This document shows, piece by piece, positions 6,329 to 15,211 of a DNA stretch of 64,000 nucleotides (the first letter of the stretch is position 1; every line of letters begins with the position of its first letter). This DNA is from Streptomyces caelestis (lineage in GTDB: Bacteria; Actinomycetota; Actinomycetes; Streptomycetales; Streptomycetaceae), in the NCBI RefSeq assembly GCF_001279005.1, contig NZ_LGCN01000188.1, positions 32,425 through 96,424 on the forward strand, given 5' to 3'. The notes beneath the pieces were generated by a model. That model ran no database searches. It saw only the letters and a list, made by a program, of their open reading frames with translations, and had not been told where the DNA came from. The position numbers were made by a program, and so were the translations under genes.

Positions 6329-8143
6329 CTATCCTGCCCCTTCGTCCCCGAACAGGGCGAGAGCGGTGTTCACCAGGCCGATGTGGCTGAACGCCTGCGG
6401 GAAGTTGCCCAGCAGCCGCCCGCCCACCGGGTCGTACTCCTCCGCCAGCAGACCCACGTCGTTGGCGAGCCCCACCAGCCGCTCGAACAGTGCGCGCGCC
6501 TCCTTCGTCCTGCCGGTCATGTGCAGGGCGTCCGCGAGCCAGAACGAACAGACCAGGAACGTGCCCTCCCCGCCGGGCAGCCCGTCGACGGCCGCCGCGT
6601 CCGGCGTGTAGCGGCGTACGAACCCGTCCTGCCCCAGCTCCGCGCGGACCGCCTCGATGGTGCCGAGCACCCGGGGGTCGTCCGGAGGCAGAAAACCCAC
6701 CCGGGGGATCAGCAGCAGCGCGGCGTCGAGCTCCCGCGAGCCGTACGACTGCGTGAACGTGTTCCGCACGGGGTCGTAGCCCTTCTCGCACACCTCCCGG
6801 TGCACCTCGTCGCGCAGCTCCCGCCAGCCGTCCAGGTCCCCCTCCAGGTCCGGGTCGTCCTCCAGCGCGCGCACCGCGCGGTCGGCGGCCACCCACACCA
6901 TCACCTTGGAGTGCACGAAGTGGCGCCGGCCGCCGCGCACCTCCCACAGCCCCTCGTCCGGCTGCCGCCACGACGCGCGCAGGAAGTCCATCAGCACCGA
7001 CTGCAACGCCCACACGTCCGGCTGCGCGGACAGTCCCGAACTCCGCGCCAGCGCCAGGGAGTCCATGACCTCGCCGTACACGTCCAACTGGAGCTGGCTC
7101 ACGGCGTCGTTGCCGATCCGCACGGGCGTGGCGCCGTCGAAACCGGACAGCCACGGCAGTTCGGACTCCGGCAGCCGTCGCTCGCCCGCGAGCCCGTACA
7201 TGATCTGCAGGTCCGCCGGATCGCCCGCGACCGCGCGGAGCAGCCAGTTGCGCCAGGCCTCCGCCTCGTCCTGGTACCCGGCGGCCAGCAGCGCGTTCAG
7301 GGTCAGGGTGGAGTCGCGCAGCCAGCAGAAGCGGTAGTCCCAGTTGCGCACCCCGCCCGGCTCCTCCGGCAGCGAGGTGGTGGCCGCGGCGACGATGCCG
7401 CCGGTGGGGCGGTAGGTGAGCGCCTTGAGGGTGATCAGCGACCGGACGACCTCGTCCCGGTACGGGCCGTCGTAACGGCACCGGGCCGCCCAGGCACGCC
7501 AGTCGGTGACGCTGTGCCGCAGCGAGGAGTACGGGTCGACCAGCGGGGGCCGCGGCTCGTGGGAGGGGTGCCAGGTGAGCACGAACGCGACCCGCTCGCC
7601 CTCCCGCACCGTGAACTCCGAGACCGTGCGCCGGTCCTCGCCCCAGGTGTCCACCTCCGGCACGCTGCGCAGCCACGCCGAGTCCGGGCCGGCCACCGCC
7701 ACCCGGTGCCCGTCCGCCCTGCGCACCCACGGCACGGCCGAGCCGTAGTCGAAGCGCAGCCGCAGCGTGCTGCGCACGGTCACCTCACCCCGGACGCCCT
7801 GCACGATCCGCACCAGGTCCGGCGCACGGTGGCGCTGCGGCATCAGGTCGGTGACCAGCACCGCCCCCTCGGGGGTCTCCCACTCGGTGTCCAGGACCAG
7901 GGTGTCCTTGCGATAGGAGCGGCGGGCGCACCGGTCCGCACCGGCCGGGGCGATGCGCCAGTGCCCGTTGTCCTCGTCCCCGAGCAGCCGTGCGAAGCAG
8001 GCCGCCGAGTCGAAGCGGGGCAGGCAGAGCCAGTCGACCGAGCCGTCCGTGCCCACCAGGGCAGCGGTCTGTTCGTCGCCGATGAGCGCGTAGTCCTCGA
8101 TACGGTGCACGGGGTGCGGGTTCCCGGCGGCCGGGGGTGGCAA
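6329..8143 (-). CDS. Glycoside hydrolase family 15 protein (glucoamylase/trehalase-like)
   Basis: The longest frame gives 604 aa from a TTG at 8143, immediately after an in-frame stop. A GTG at 8110 (VHRIEDYALIGD) would fit the conserved family start better; neither has a strong ribosome-binding site. The N-terminal beta-sandwich begins IEDYALIGDEQTAALVGTDG, followed by VDWLCLPRFDS, a hallmark of actinobacterial GH15. The (alpha/alpha)6 barrel includes GVRNWDYRFCWLRDS (about residue 258). Family members hydrolyse alpha-glucosidic bonds in malto-oligosaccharides or trehalose. No signal peptide is seen, so it is cytoplasmic. It is probably cotranscribed with the downstream SDR. Confidence 0.9.
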   Translation of the reverse strand: MPPPAAGNPHPVHRIEDYALIGDEQTAALVGTDGSVDWLCLPRFDSAACFARLLGDEDNGHWRIAPAGADRCARRSYRKDTLVLDTEWETPEGAVLVTDLMPQRHRAPDLVRIVQGVRGEVTVRSTLRLRFDYGSAVPWVRRADGHRVAVAGPDSAWLRSVPEVDTWGEDRRTVSEFTVREGERVAFVLTWHPSHEPRPPLVDPYSSLRHSVTDWRAWAARCRYDGPYRDEVVRSLITLKALTYRPTGGIVAAATTSLPEEPGGVRNWDYRFCWLRDSTLTLNALLAAGYQDEAEAWRNWLLRAVAGDPADLQIMYGLAGERRLPESELPWLSGFDGATPVRIGNDAVSQLQLDVYGEVMDSLALARSSGLSAQPDVWALQSVLMDFLRASWRQPDEGLWEVRGGRRHFVHSKVMVWVAADRAVRALEDDPDLEGDLDGWRELRDEVHREVCEKGYDPVRNTFTQSYGSRELDAALLLIPRVGFLPPDDPRVLGTIEAVRAELGQDGFVRRYTPDAAAVDGLPGGEGTFLVCSFWLADALHMTGRTKEARALFERLVGLANDVGLLAEEYDPVGGRLLGNFPQAFSHIGLVNTALALFGDEGAG

Positions 8144-8306
8144 TCAGGGGCGTGGCCGGGGGGGATGACGGGCCGTCGGACGCCGCCGCGCCGTCGCCGC
8201 GGAAGACGACACCGGGCCCGGGGGAGCCCGGCGGCACTGTCCGCGTCCCCCGCGGGGTGTCCGCTCCCGTCCGGTACGCCGCGGCGCGTGTCCCCGGCGG
8301 GCCCCG

Positions 8307-9101
8307 CTACACCGTCGCCGGTTCCGTCTCCTCGGCTTCCGGTGCCTCGGCCGCGGCCCGGCCCCGCTCCCGGGCCTCACGGCGGACCAGCACGAACCAG
8401 CCGACCGGCACGGCCGCCGCGAACAGCCACCACTGTATGGCGTACGCGTAGTTCAGCGCGGAGTTCTCCTTGCCGGGGTTCCCGAGCTGCTCCGGGGCGC
8501 CGTCCTTCGGCTCGGGCGCCGTCTGCGCCACGTAGCCGCCGAGCACCCGGGCGCCGAGGCGCTCCGCCTCCTGCCCGCTGTTGATCAGCATGATCTGCCG
8601 GTCCGGCAGGCCCTCGAGGTCCTTGATGCCGCTCGCCTCGGTCGTCTCGTCGGGCATCAGCCGGCCCTTGATCGTGATCTCGCCGCGCGGCGGCGCGGGA
8701 ACCTCGGGGAACGCGGTCCGGCCCGCCTCCGCGGGGATCCAGCCCCGGTTGACCAGCAGGACCCGGCCGTCGTCGAGGACGAAGGGGGTGAGGACGTGGA
8801 AGCCGACCCGGTCGTCGGCGTTGGTGCGGCGGCGGACGACGACCTCGTCATCGGTGTCGAAGCGGCCCTCGGCGGTCACGGTGCGGTACCGCTCGGCGCG
8901 GGTCACGGCGTGTCCCGGGGCGGCCAGCTGCTCCACGGGGACCGGATCGGCGGCCAGCGCGTCGGCGACCAGCCGGTTCCGGGCGTCGCGCTCCTCGTAG
9001 CGGTCCATCTGCCAGAAGCCCAGCCAGATCATCGTGGGGATGAGGAGCAGGGCGACCAGTGTGATGGTCACCCATTGGCGGGACAACAGAAAGCGGTACA
9101 C
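8307..9101 (-). CDS. SURF1 family protein
   Basis: With the GTG at 9101 (VYRFLLSRQW) the protein is 264 aa and matches the usual SURF1 N-terminus. An ATG at 9152, with GAGGA upstream, would add 17 residues. There is an N-terminal transmembrane helix (WVTITLVALLLIPTMIWLGFWQ) with the conserved W-Q pair, a periplasm-like central domain with VLLVNRGWIPAE (conserved NRGW), and a C-terminal helix (YAYAIQWWLFAAAVPVGWFVLV) followed by a charged tail. SURF1 helps assemble the haem-copper cytochrome oxidase. No oxidase genes lie nearby, as is common in actinobacteria. Confidence 0.9.
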   Translation of the reverse strand: MYRFLLSRQWVTITLVALLLIPTMIWLGFWQMDRYEERDARNRLVADALAADPVPVEQLAAPGHAVTRAERYRTVTAEGRFDTDDEVVVRRRTNADDRVGFHVLTPFVLDDGRVLLVNRGWIPAEAGRTAFPEVPAPPRGEITIKGRLMPDETTEASGIKDLEGLPDRQIMLINSGQEAERLGARVLGGYVAQTAPEPKDGAPEQLGNPGKENSALNYAYAIQWWLFAAAVPVGWFVLVRREARERGRAAAEAPEAEETEPATV

Positions 9102-9276
9102 CCCACGACCGTACAACTCGGTCGCGGGGTGCTTTGAGGCGGGTACGTCCATCCGGGCCCGGTCCTCGCCGAGGCCCGGAGGAACGAGATCCCCGGCATG
9201 ACGGCCACGCCGGCCGGGCACGGCACCCGGTCGATGCGGCGCCGTCGGCTTGCGAGCGCCTTCCCGGCGGCCGACC

Positions 9277-9534
9277 ATGCTGCTTATGACACGTTGCGAA
9301 GTGTGCGGGAACGACTACGCGCTGGCGTTCACCGTGGAGACCCGGGACGGTGCCCGCCACGTCTTCGATTCGTTCGCCTGTGCGATCCATCGCATGGCCC
9401 CGATCTGCGAGCACTGCCGGGTGCAGATCATCGGTCAGGGCGTCGAGGCCGACGGTCACTGGTTCTGCGGTGCCCACTGCGCCCGCGCCGAGGGCAAGGC
9501 CGGCATTGTCGACAAGGTGGGATCACCGGCGTAG
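9277..9534 (+). CDS. Small Cys/His-rich metal-binding protein
   Basis: This protein is about 85 aa, with starts possible at ATG 9277 or 9286 (MTRCEVCGND). Conserved pairs CEVC, CEHC and CGAHC plus single Cys and His residues (FDSFACAIHRM, DGHWFC) make a two-site zinc-ribbon or metallothionein-like fold. Homologues occur widely in actinobacteria, often labelled prokaryotic metallothionein. It is divergent from SURF1. The role is unknown: metal storage or a small zinc adaptor are both possible. Confidence 0.75.
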   Translation: MLLMTRCEVCGNDYALAFTVETRDGARHVFDSFACAIHRMAPICEHCRVQIIGQGVEADGHWFCGAHCARAEGKAGIVDKVGSPA

Positions 9535-9863
9535 AAAGCGGCCCTTTTCCCGTCAGCGGCCGGTGTGGGGCACCGGTTTCCACGCCCTTCGGCTCACCCG
9601 CGTGCGCCCACGGATCCGTCGCTTCCGTAACCGGCTCCGCCGGCCGGCCCCGGGCGCCTGCGCCCGGACGAGATCCCGGACCGGCCTTTCGAGCGGGGGA
9701 CCGTCGGCGGCGAGAGCCCCGCACTGCTCCGGGCCGCGCCCCGCGCCCGCGCCTCGAAGGTGATTCCGTGGGCGTCGCCGCGGGGCGAGCCGTCGGCCCG
9801 GCACGGGCGGCGGGCGAGTCGCCCGCCGATCACCCGTCCGTACGGTCGGCCCCGGCGCCCCGG
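9535..9863. other. Intergenic gap without recognisable gene
   Basis: This is a 329-bp GC-rich region between two converging genes. The open frames on both strands look like coding shadows (Arg/Pro/Ala-rich, no ribosome-binding sites). No clear hairpin or repeat was recognised. Confidence 0.5.
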
Positions 9864-10847
9864 TCAGTCCTCCGGCGCGGGTTCGACGTCCCCGAGGAGC
9901 TGACCGAACGCGGCCTCGTCGACGACCGGGGTGCCGTACTGCCGGGCCTTGACCACCTTGGACGTGCCCGAGTCCGGATCGTTGGTGACGAGGAGGCTGG
10001 TGAGCCGGGAGAGGCTGCCGGCGACGTGCAGGCCCGCCTCCGTCGCGCGGTCCTCCAGCAGGTCCCGCTCGACGGAGGTGTCCCCGGAGAACGCCACCCG
10101 CATGCCCTGCTTGAGCCGCTCGCCCGGCTCGTACCGCCCCGGGTTGGGGTACGGGCACGCGGGCCGCTTGCGGGACGGGCGCCAGCCGGCCGGCCGGTAG
10201 CCGCCGGGGCCCGCCTGCTGCCCGGTACGGGGACGGTCCGTCCACTCGGTCAGCGGCAGGCACTCGTGCAGCGGCAGCCGTACGCCGCCCGCCGCCGCGG
10301 CCCGCAGACTGGGCCGGAACGCCTCCGCCAGCACGCGCGCGTCGTCCAGCGCGTGGTGCGCCCGCCGCTGTACGACGCCGAAGTGCGCGGCGAGCGACTC
10401 CAGCTTGTGGTTGGGCAGCGGAAGCCTCAGCTCCTTGGAGAGGGCGATGGTGCACAGCCGCTGCTTCACCGGCGCCTCGCTACGCGCGCGGGCGTACTCC
10501 CGGGCGATCATCTGCCAGTCGAAGACCGCGTTGTGCGCGACCAGCACCCGGCCCTCCAGCCGGGTCGCGAACTCCGCGGCGACGTCCTGGAAGAGGGGCG
10601 CCCCCTCCAGTACGTCGCTCGTCAGGCCGTGTATCCACACCGGGCCCGGGTCCCGCTCCGGATTGACCACCGTGTACCAGTGGTCCTCGACCTCGCCGCG
10701 CGCGTCCAGCCGGTAGACGGCCGCGGAGATGATGCGGTCGTCCCGGGCCAGCCCCGTGGTCTCCACGTCGACGACCGCGTATCCCTGCGGGTACGCGGCC
10801 GGCCACGGGGTGGGGGAGGACGCTGCGGTCGTGAGGTCGTCGAGCAT
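9864..10847 (-). CDS. DEDDh family 3'-5' exonuclease with C-terminal BRCT domain
   Basis: This is a 327-aa protein. The exonuclease domain (about residues 20-185) shows Exo I VDVETTG (Asp and Glu), Exo II HNAVFDW (Asp) and Exo III HHALDDAR (His and Asp), the complete DEDDh set. It is related to the DnaQ/PolC proofreading family, and here it is a stand-alone nuclease. Residues about 240-320 (GMRVAFSGDTSVERDLLEDRATEAG, then SRLTSLLVTNDPDSGTSKV) match a BRCT domain like that of NAD-dependent ligase. The middle contains a Pro/Arg/Gly-rich linker. It is probably a DNA repair or processing enzyme. The next gene upstream on this strand is the CopD-like gene. Confidence 0.9.
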   Translation of the reverse strand: MLDDLTTAASSPTPWPAAYPQGYAVVDVETTGLARDDRIISAAVYRLDARGEVEDHWYTVVNPERDPGPVWIHGLTSDVLEGAPLFQDVAAEFATRLEGRVLVAHNAVFDWQMIAREYARARSEAPVKQRLCTIALSKELRLPLPNHKLESLAAHFGVVQRRAHHALDDARVLAEAFRPSLRAAAAGGVRLPLHECLPLTEWTDRPRTGQQAGPGGYRPAGWRPSRKRPACPYPNPGRYEPGERLKQGMRVAFSGDTSVERDLLEDRATEAGLHVAGSLSRLTSLLVTNDPDSGTSKVVKARQYGTPVVDEAAFGQLLGDVEPAPED

Positions 10848-10953
10848 GGTTCACGAGGATACGGGCCGGGACCGACACCGCCGACCGACAGGCCCCCCGC
10901 ACGGCCCGCGCATCCGGACACCGGGAACGTCCGTACGGGCCGTGAAACCCCGT

Positions 10954-11949
10954 TCACCAGCGGATCGGCACCGGAAGCGCCGTCAGCAGCCCCGACACCG
11001 CGACCACCACGCCGAGCGCGTACACCTCCGCCCGCGCGGGGGAGCAGGCGGTCAGCGGGTCCTTCGCGCGGGCCAGCCGGATCCGGGCCCACAGGGCGAG
11101 GACGGCGACCCCGGTCATCAGGATCACCTTGGCGAGCAGGACACGTCCGTACGCCGTGTCCGTCAGCTGTTCCAGGACCGTCTCCGGCGGCATCCGGCGC
11201 AGCGAACTGCACACGCCCGTCGCGGTGACGGCGGCGAGCAGGACGGCCGCCACGCGCGCGTAGCGCCCCAGCAGCGCGGCGCCCGCCTCCGCTCGCCGCC
11301 ACAGCCGCAGGGTGCGCAGCGCGTACAGCAGGCCGCCCGCCCAGAGCGACGCGCAGACCAGGTGCACCAGGGTCAGCCCGGAGCCGATGAGCGGGCTGTA
11401 CTCGGTCGTCGGGTGCGCGCGCAGCGCCTCCGCGACGATCACCGCGGCCAGCGGCCACACCTGGGTGCCGGGACGGCCGGACGCCGCGCACAGGGCCGCC
11501 GCGAGGAAGGCGTTGACCTCCAGGAGGGCGAGTTTGCCGTCCCTGGAGGCGTAGAGGCCGCCGACGTCGATGTCGGCGAGGCCGCCGGGCACGAGGTTGC
11601 CGGTGGCCACGACGGAGGCGAGTGCGAGGGCGGCCACGAAACCGACGGAGTTCGCCGCGGTGGACCAACCGCGGGGCACGGCGGCCGGGGCGCCGGGCAC
11701 GGAACGCGCCAGCCGCCGCACGAACAGCTCGCCGACGGGTATGGACAACGCCGCGAACAACACCGCCCGCAACAGGCCGATCCCCCCGGTACCGGGCGCA
11801 TCGGCCTCCCCGGTGCCGTGCAACGCGGGCGCCGGCCCGAACAGCGGTATCACCACCCCGAGCCCCACCAGCACGAGCACGGCGACGGCCCGCCCCCGCC
11901 CGCTCCTTCGTGCGCCATCCGCCCCGACCCTGGTTCTCGTCAAACTCAC
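10954..11949 (-). CDS. CopD family copper-resistance-type membrane protein
   Basis: The GTG at 11949 (VSLTRTRVGADG) gives 331 aa; the longer frame upstream runs through a repeat region and is not credible. There are about eight or nine transmembrane helices. The second half has the CopD pattern: LVHLVCASLWAGGLLYALRTL, YARVAAVLLAAVTATGV, LTDTAYGRVLLAKVILMTGVAVLALW. CopD-type proteins are linked to copper uptake or resistance, usually next to CopC; no CopC is seen here, so a copper role is inferred from the family only. Confidence 0.8.
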   Translation of the reverse strand: MSLTRTRVGADGARRSGRGRAVAVLVLVGLGVVIPLFGPAPALHGTGEADAPGTGGIGLLRAVLFAALSIPVGELFVRRLARSVPGAPAAVPRGWSTAANSVGFVAALALASVVATGNLVPGGLADIDVGGLYASRDGKLALLEVNAFLAAALCAASGRPGTQVWPLAAVIVAEALRAHPTTEYSPLIGSGLTLVHLVCASLWAGGLLYALRTLRLWRRAEAGAALLGRYARVAAVLLAAVTATGVCSSLRRMPPETVLEQLTDTAYGRVLLAKVILMTGVAVLALWARIRLARAKDPLTACSPARAEVYALGVVVAVSGLLTALPVPIRW

Positions 11950-11987
11950 CCCAGGATCTTCACAAGGCCCCACAGAAGCGGGCAAGC

Positions 11988-12175
11988 CCGCACCCCCGAC
12001 TGCGGGCAGCCGTACCACTGGGCCCGCGCCCACCCCCAGCCGCGGGCAGTCGCGCCGCTGGGCCTGCGTCCACCCCCCAGCCGCGGGCAGTCGTGCCGTC
12101 GCAGCTGCGGGCAGTCGTGCCGCTGGGGCGGCACGGGTGGGCGCAGCGGCACCCTGCCGGCGCCGGCGAGTGAAA
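11988..12175. repeat. Dispersed intergenic repeat, copy C, with internal degenerate tandem copies
   Basis: The block GCGGGCAGTCGTGCC occurs four times in degenerate form, and positions 12109-12144 are identical over 36 bp to 63861-63896 (copy D). It includes the inverted segment CGTGCCG...CGGCACG followed by GGTGGGCGC. It lies between the CopD gene start and the end of the CoA transferase gene. Confidence 0.85.
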
Positions 12176-12189
12176 CCCCGTGCGGTCCC

Positions 12190-13548
12190 TCAGACCCACC
12201 GAGCCGAATCGGTTCCCCAACACCCCGGCGCCCGCGCCCAGTCACGCGGCCCACCCTCGAACACCACCGGCGACAGGGCGTACCGCAGCCTCCCCAGCGG
12301 GCTGTACCGTTCCGCGAGCCACTGCCCGACGGGCACGTCACCGGAAACGCCGACGTCTCCACGCCCCTCCAGCAACCACCCCGCAGTCCGCGCCAACGCC
12401 ACCCGCACCACCCTGCTCCCACCCCCCTCCATCTGCTCACCGATCGCCCGCAACACCCCAGCGGCCAACAAATACCCCGTGCCGTGATCGAGCGCCTGCG
12501 CAGGCAGCACCCCCGGCCGCCCCGCCGAAGAACCTTCGACCGCCGCGATCCCCGTGGCCACCTGCACCAGACTGTCGAACCCCCGCCGATCCCCCCACGG
12601 CCCGTACGTCCCCCACGCCGACAACTGCGCCACCACCACCCCCGGCCGCCGCTCCGCCAGCGCCCGAGGTGCCAGCCCGAAACGGTCCAGGGCGCCCGGC
12701 CGGTACCCCGTCACCACCACGTCCGCCGCCGCGAGCAACTCCTCGAACACCTCCCGCCCGACCGAGAGATCCAGCAACGCCGACCGCTTCCCGAACCCCG
12801 TGTCGGCGTGCTGGTCGGCGATCTCGGGCAGCCCCGGCGCGTCCACGCGCAACACGTCCGCACCCAGCAGCGCGAGCGTACGGGTGGCGACCGGACCCGC
12901 GATCACCCGCGTGAGATCCAGCACCCGCAGCCCCGCCGCGGGCAGCAGCGGATCCCGCCCTACCGGAGCGAGCACCCGCGCGGGGGCCGAGTCCAGCCGC
13001 TCACGCTCCACCAGGGGACGCCCGGCCACCTCCACGCCCTGCTCGTGCGCCGCCCACTCCTCGGGCGACCGCAGGGCGACGGCCAGGCCCCCGGCCGCGT
13101 ACACCGCCTCCTCGGCCTCCCGCGCGGAGCGCTCCGCGAGCGCCGCCGCCACCGCCCCCGGGTCCTTCGGCACGCCCAGCGCGGCGAGCAGCCGGGCCCG
13201 GTGGTGCGGATAGTTGGCGTGCGTGCGCACCCACCCGTCGGCGGTGCGCCAGAACCGCGACAACGGTGCGAAGGTCTCCGGGGCCCGCCCGCCCACCAGC
13301 AGATGCCGCTCGCTGACGAACGCCGTGGCCACCGCCCCGTCGTCCACCCGCACCGCCGGCACCCCGCCGCCCGTCCGCCGGGCCCCCAGTTCGGCGGCGG
13401 CCAGCGCGCACGCGCCCACACAGGCGCGCGCCGACTCCCGTACCGGCAGCCGGGAGGGGAGCACGCCGGGCCGTTCGACGGTCGACACGCGGGCGAGGAG
13501 GGCGGGGTCGCCGCCCAGGGCGGGCCAGACGGAGGCGAGGGCGTTCAT
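12190..13548 (-). CDS. CaiB/BaiF-type CoA transferase family protein
   Basis: This 452-aa protein starts with ATG. The type III CoA transferase core lies in the second half: LRVLDLTRVIAGPVATRTLALLGADVLRVDAP (about residues 208-239), with GFGKRSALLDL and VVVTGYRPGALDRFGL after it. The catalytic Asp normally sits near 'VDLK' after the first motif; here the equivalent segment reads LLDLSVG. The N-terminal half (WRTADGWVRTHANYPHHRARLLAALG) corresponds to the small domain, so the order is the permuted or duplicated form seen in some actinobacterial members. The acyl-CoA substrates are unknown. A terminator for the upstream peptidase gene separates the two. Confidence 0.8.
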   Translation of the reverse strand: MNALASVWPALGGDPALLARVSTVERPGVLPSRLPVRESARACVGACALAAAELGARRTGGGVPAVRVDDGAVATAFVSERHLLVGGRAPETFAPLSRFWRTADGWVRTHANYPHHRARLLAALGVPKDPGAVAAALAERSAREAEEAVYAAGGLAVALRSPEEWAAHEQGVEVAGRPLVERERLDSAPARVLAPVGRDPLLPAAGLRVLDLTRVIAGPVATRTLALLGADVLRVDAPGLPEIADQHADTGFGKRSALLDLSVGREVFEELLAAADVVVTGYRPGALDRFGLAPRALAERRPGVVVAQLSAWGTYGPWGDRRGFDSLVQVATGIAAVEGSSAGRPGVLPAQALDHGTGYLLAAGVLRAIGEQMEGGGSRVVRVALARTAGWLLEGRGDVGVSGDVPVGQWLAERYSPLGRLRYALSPVVFEGGPRDWARAPGCWGTDSARWV

Positions 13549-13562
13549 GCCCGCACTATGCC

Positions 13563-13600
13563 GCGAAAGGGGCCGGGCGCAACCGCCCGGCCCCTTTCGC
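13563..13600. terminator. Perfect 17-bp hairpin after the S8 peptidase gene
   Basis: The arms GCGAAAGGGGCCGGGCG and CGCCCGGCCCCTTTCGC with a 4-nt loop lie 17 bp after the peptidase stop on the minus strand and directly before the CoA transferase start. Confidence 0.85.
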
Positions 13601-13617
13601 CCACCGCTCCCGCGTGA

Positions 13618-15150
13618 CTACCGCGTCACCGCGTCCAGCGCGTCGGCCATGCCCCGGCCGTAGAAGCCGTTGCGGTTCTTCGGGCCCTCGCACACCGCGT
13701 CGACCTTGCCGTCGCCGTCGATGTCGTACGGGTCCGTGCACGCGGTGGCGTCGGCCTGCGCGTACAGCAGGGCCTTGACCAGCGCCGGCGAGGCCTTCGG
13801 GTGCGTCGACTTGATCAGCGCGGCGACGCCCGCGACGTGCGGGGACGCCATCGACGTGCCCGCCATGTAGCCCCACGACCCGCCGGGCAGCGTGCCCAGG
13901 ATCAGACCGCTGGTGGCGGGCGGCTCAGGCGTCTGGTAGCGCGTCGAGTCGCCGCCGGGCGCGGCGATGTCGATCACACCCCGGCCGTAGTTGGAGAACG
14001 ACGACTTCAGCCCCTTCGCGCCGGTCGCCGCGACCGTCACCACGCCCGGCAGCTGGGTCGGTATGTCGAGGCACTCGGACGGGTCGACCACCCGGTCCGA
14101 CGGGGTGCCGTCGTTCGGGGAGGTCGGGTCGGTGATCTCGTCGGCCGCGAGGTCGTAGTTCTCGTTGCCGGCCGCGGCCACGTTCACCGCGCCCTTGCGC
14201 TCCGCGTAGCGCGACGCCCGGGTGACGGCCTCGACGAGCGCCTTCTGGTCCGGGTCGTCCGTGCAGTTGAAGTACCAGGGGTCGGTGTAATAGCTGTTGT
14301 TGGTGACGTCGACCCCGTGCTCGGCCGCCCACACGAAGCCGCACACCACGGCCTCGGTGTAGAAGTAGCCGTCCGGGTTGGACACCTTGATGCCCGACAC
14401 CTTCACGCCCGGGGCGACACCGGTCATGCCGACGCCGTTCTTCGCGGCGGCGATCTCACCGGCGACGTGCGTGCCGTGCGGGCTCTCCTCGGCGCTCGGC
14501 CGCCAGGCGCCGTCGCTGGTGTCCGGCTTGCCCGACACGCAGTTGACCGACGCGGCCCGGTCGAAGTTGGGCGCGATGTCCGGGTGGGTGTCGTCCACGC
14601 CGGTGTCGATGACGGCGACGGTCACCTTGGAGCTGCCCAGCGACTTCTCGTGCGCCTTGTCCGCCTTGATGGCGGGCAGGTCCCACTGCAGGCCCTGGAG
14701 CGGGTCCTGTCCCTCGGCCGCCGCGGACTCGGCCCGGGCGACCTCGGAGGCGCTGAGCGCCTTCGGCGTGCCCATGTCCGTGGTGGCCGCCGACGGCAGC
14801 GGCGCGTTGCGGGTCGCGCCGGCCGACTGCACCCCGCGCACCGTGCGGACGGTCTTCGCGAAGTCGGCGTCCGACGAGTGGACGACGATGACGCCGATCC
14901 TGTCGTACGACGCCACGATCGTGCCGCCGGCCTTGACGATCGCCTTCTTCACGTGCGCGGCCGTGCCGTGCCCGCCCTTGACGTTGACCACGTAGCTGAG
15001 GGGGGTCGCGTCGGCGGTGGACGCGGCCGGCCGCTCGGCGGCCGGGGCGGCCGTGGCCGCGGTGTTCGGCAGGAACGCGAGCGCCGTCGCCATGGCCATA
15101 CCGGCCGGGATGACGAGCGCGCGGCGGTGACGCGGGTGGGCCGCTGTCAT
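13618..15150 (-). CDS. Secreted S8 family (subtilisin-like) serine peptidase
   Basis: This 510-aa preproprotein has a signal peptide (basic start, then ALVIPAGMAMATALAFLPNTAATAAPA). The inhibitor I9-like propeptide covers about residues 50-125 (YVVNVKGG...SYDRIGVIVVHS). The catalytic triad is Asp in VIDTGVDDTHPD, His in HGTHVAGEIA and Ser in GTSMASPHVAGVAAL. Near the C-terminus a DIDGDGKVD loop flanked by two Cys resembles an EF-hand/dockerin calcium loop. It has the same architecture as the adjacent upstream gene, so the pair is a tandem duplication. It is an extracellular endopeptidase; the substrate is unknown. Confidence 0.93.
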   Translation of the reverse strand: MTAAHPRHRRALVIPAGMAMATALAFLPNTAATAAPAAERPAASTADATPLSYVVNVKGGHGTAAHVKKAIVKAGGTIVASYDRIGVIVVHSSDADFAKTVRTVRGVQSAGATRNAPLPSAATTDMGTPKALSASEVARAESAAAEGQDPLQGLQWDLPAIKADKAHEKSLGSSKVTVAVIDTGVDDTHPDIAPNFDRAASVNCVSGKPDTSDGAWRPSAEESPHGTHVAGEIAAAKNGVGMTGVAPGVKVSGIKVSNPDGYFYTEAVVCGFVWAAEHGVDVTNNSYYTDPWYFNCTDDPDQKALVEAVTRASRYAERKGAVNVAAAGNENYDLAADEITDPTSPNDGTPSDRVVDPSECLDIPTQLPGVVTVAATGAKGLKSSFSNYGRGVIDIAAPGGDSTRYQTPEPPATSGLILGTLPGGSWGYMAGTSMASPHVAGVAALIKSTHPKASPALVKALLYAQADATACTDPYDIDGDGKVDAVCEGPKNRNGFYGRGMADALDAVTR

Positions 15151-15211
15151 GGAGTCTCCAGTTCGTTCACGAGTGCGGTCAAACGGGGCGGGAAGTAGGG
15201 GGCCGTGCGGG

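Noticed and set aside
9535..9863. Possible small genes on either strand of the gap
   Set aside because: The frames are Arg/Pro-rich shadows without ribosome-binding sites or recognisable motifs.
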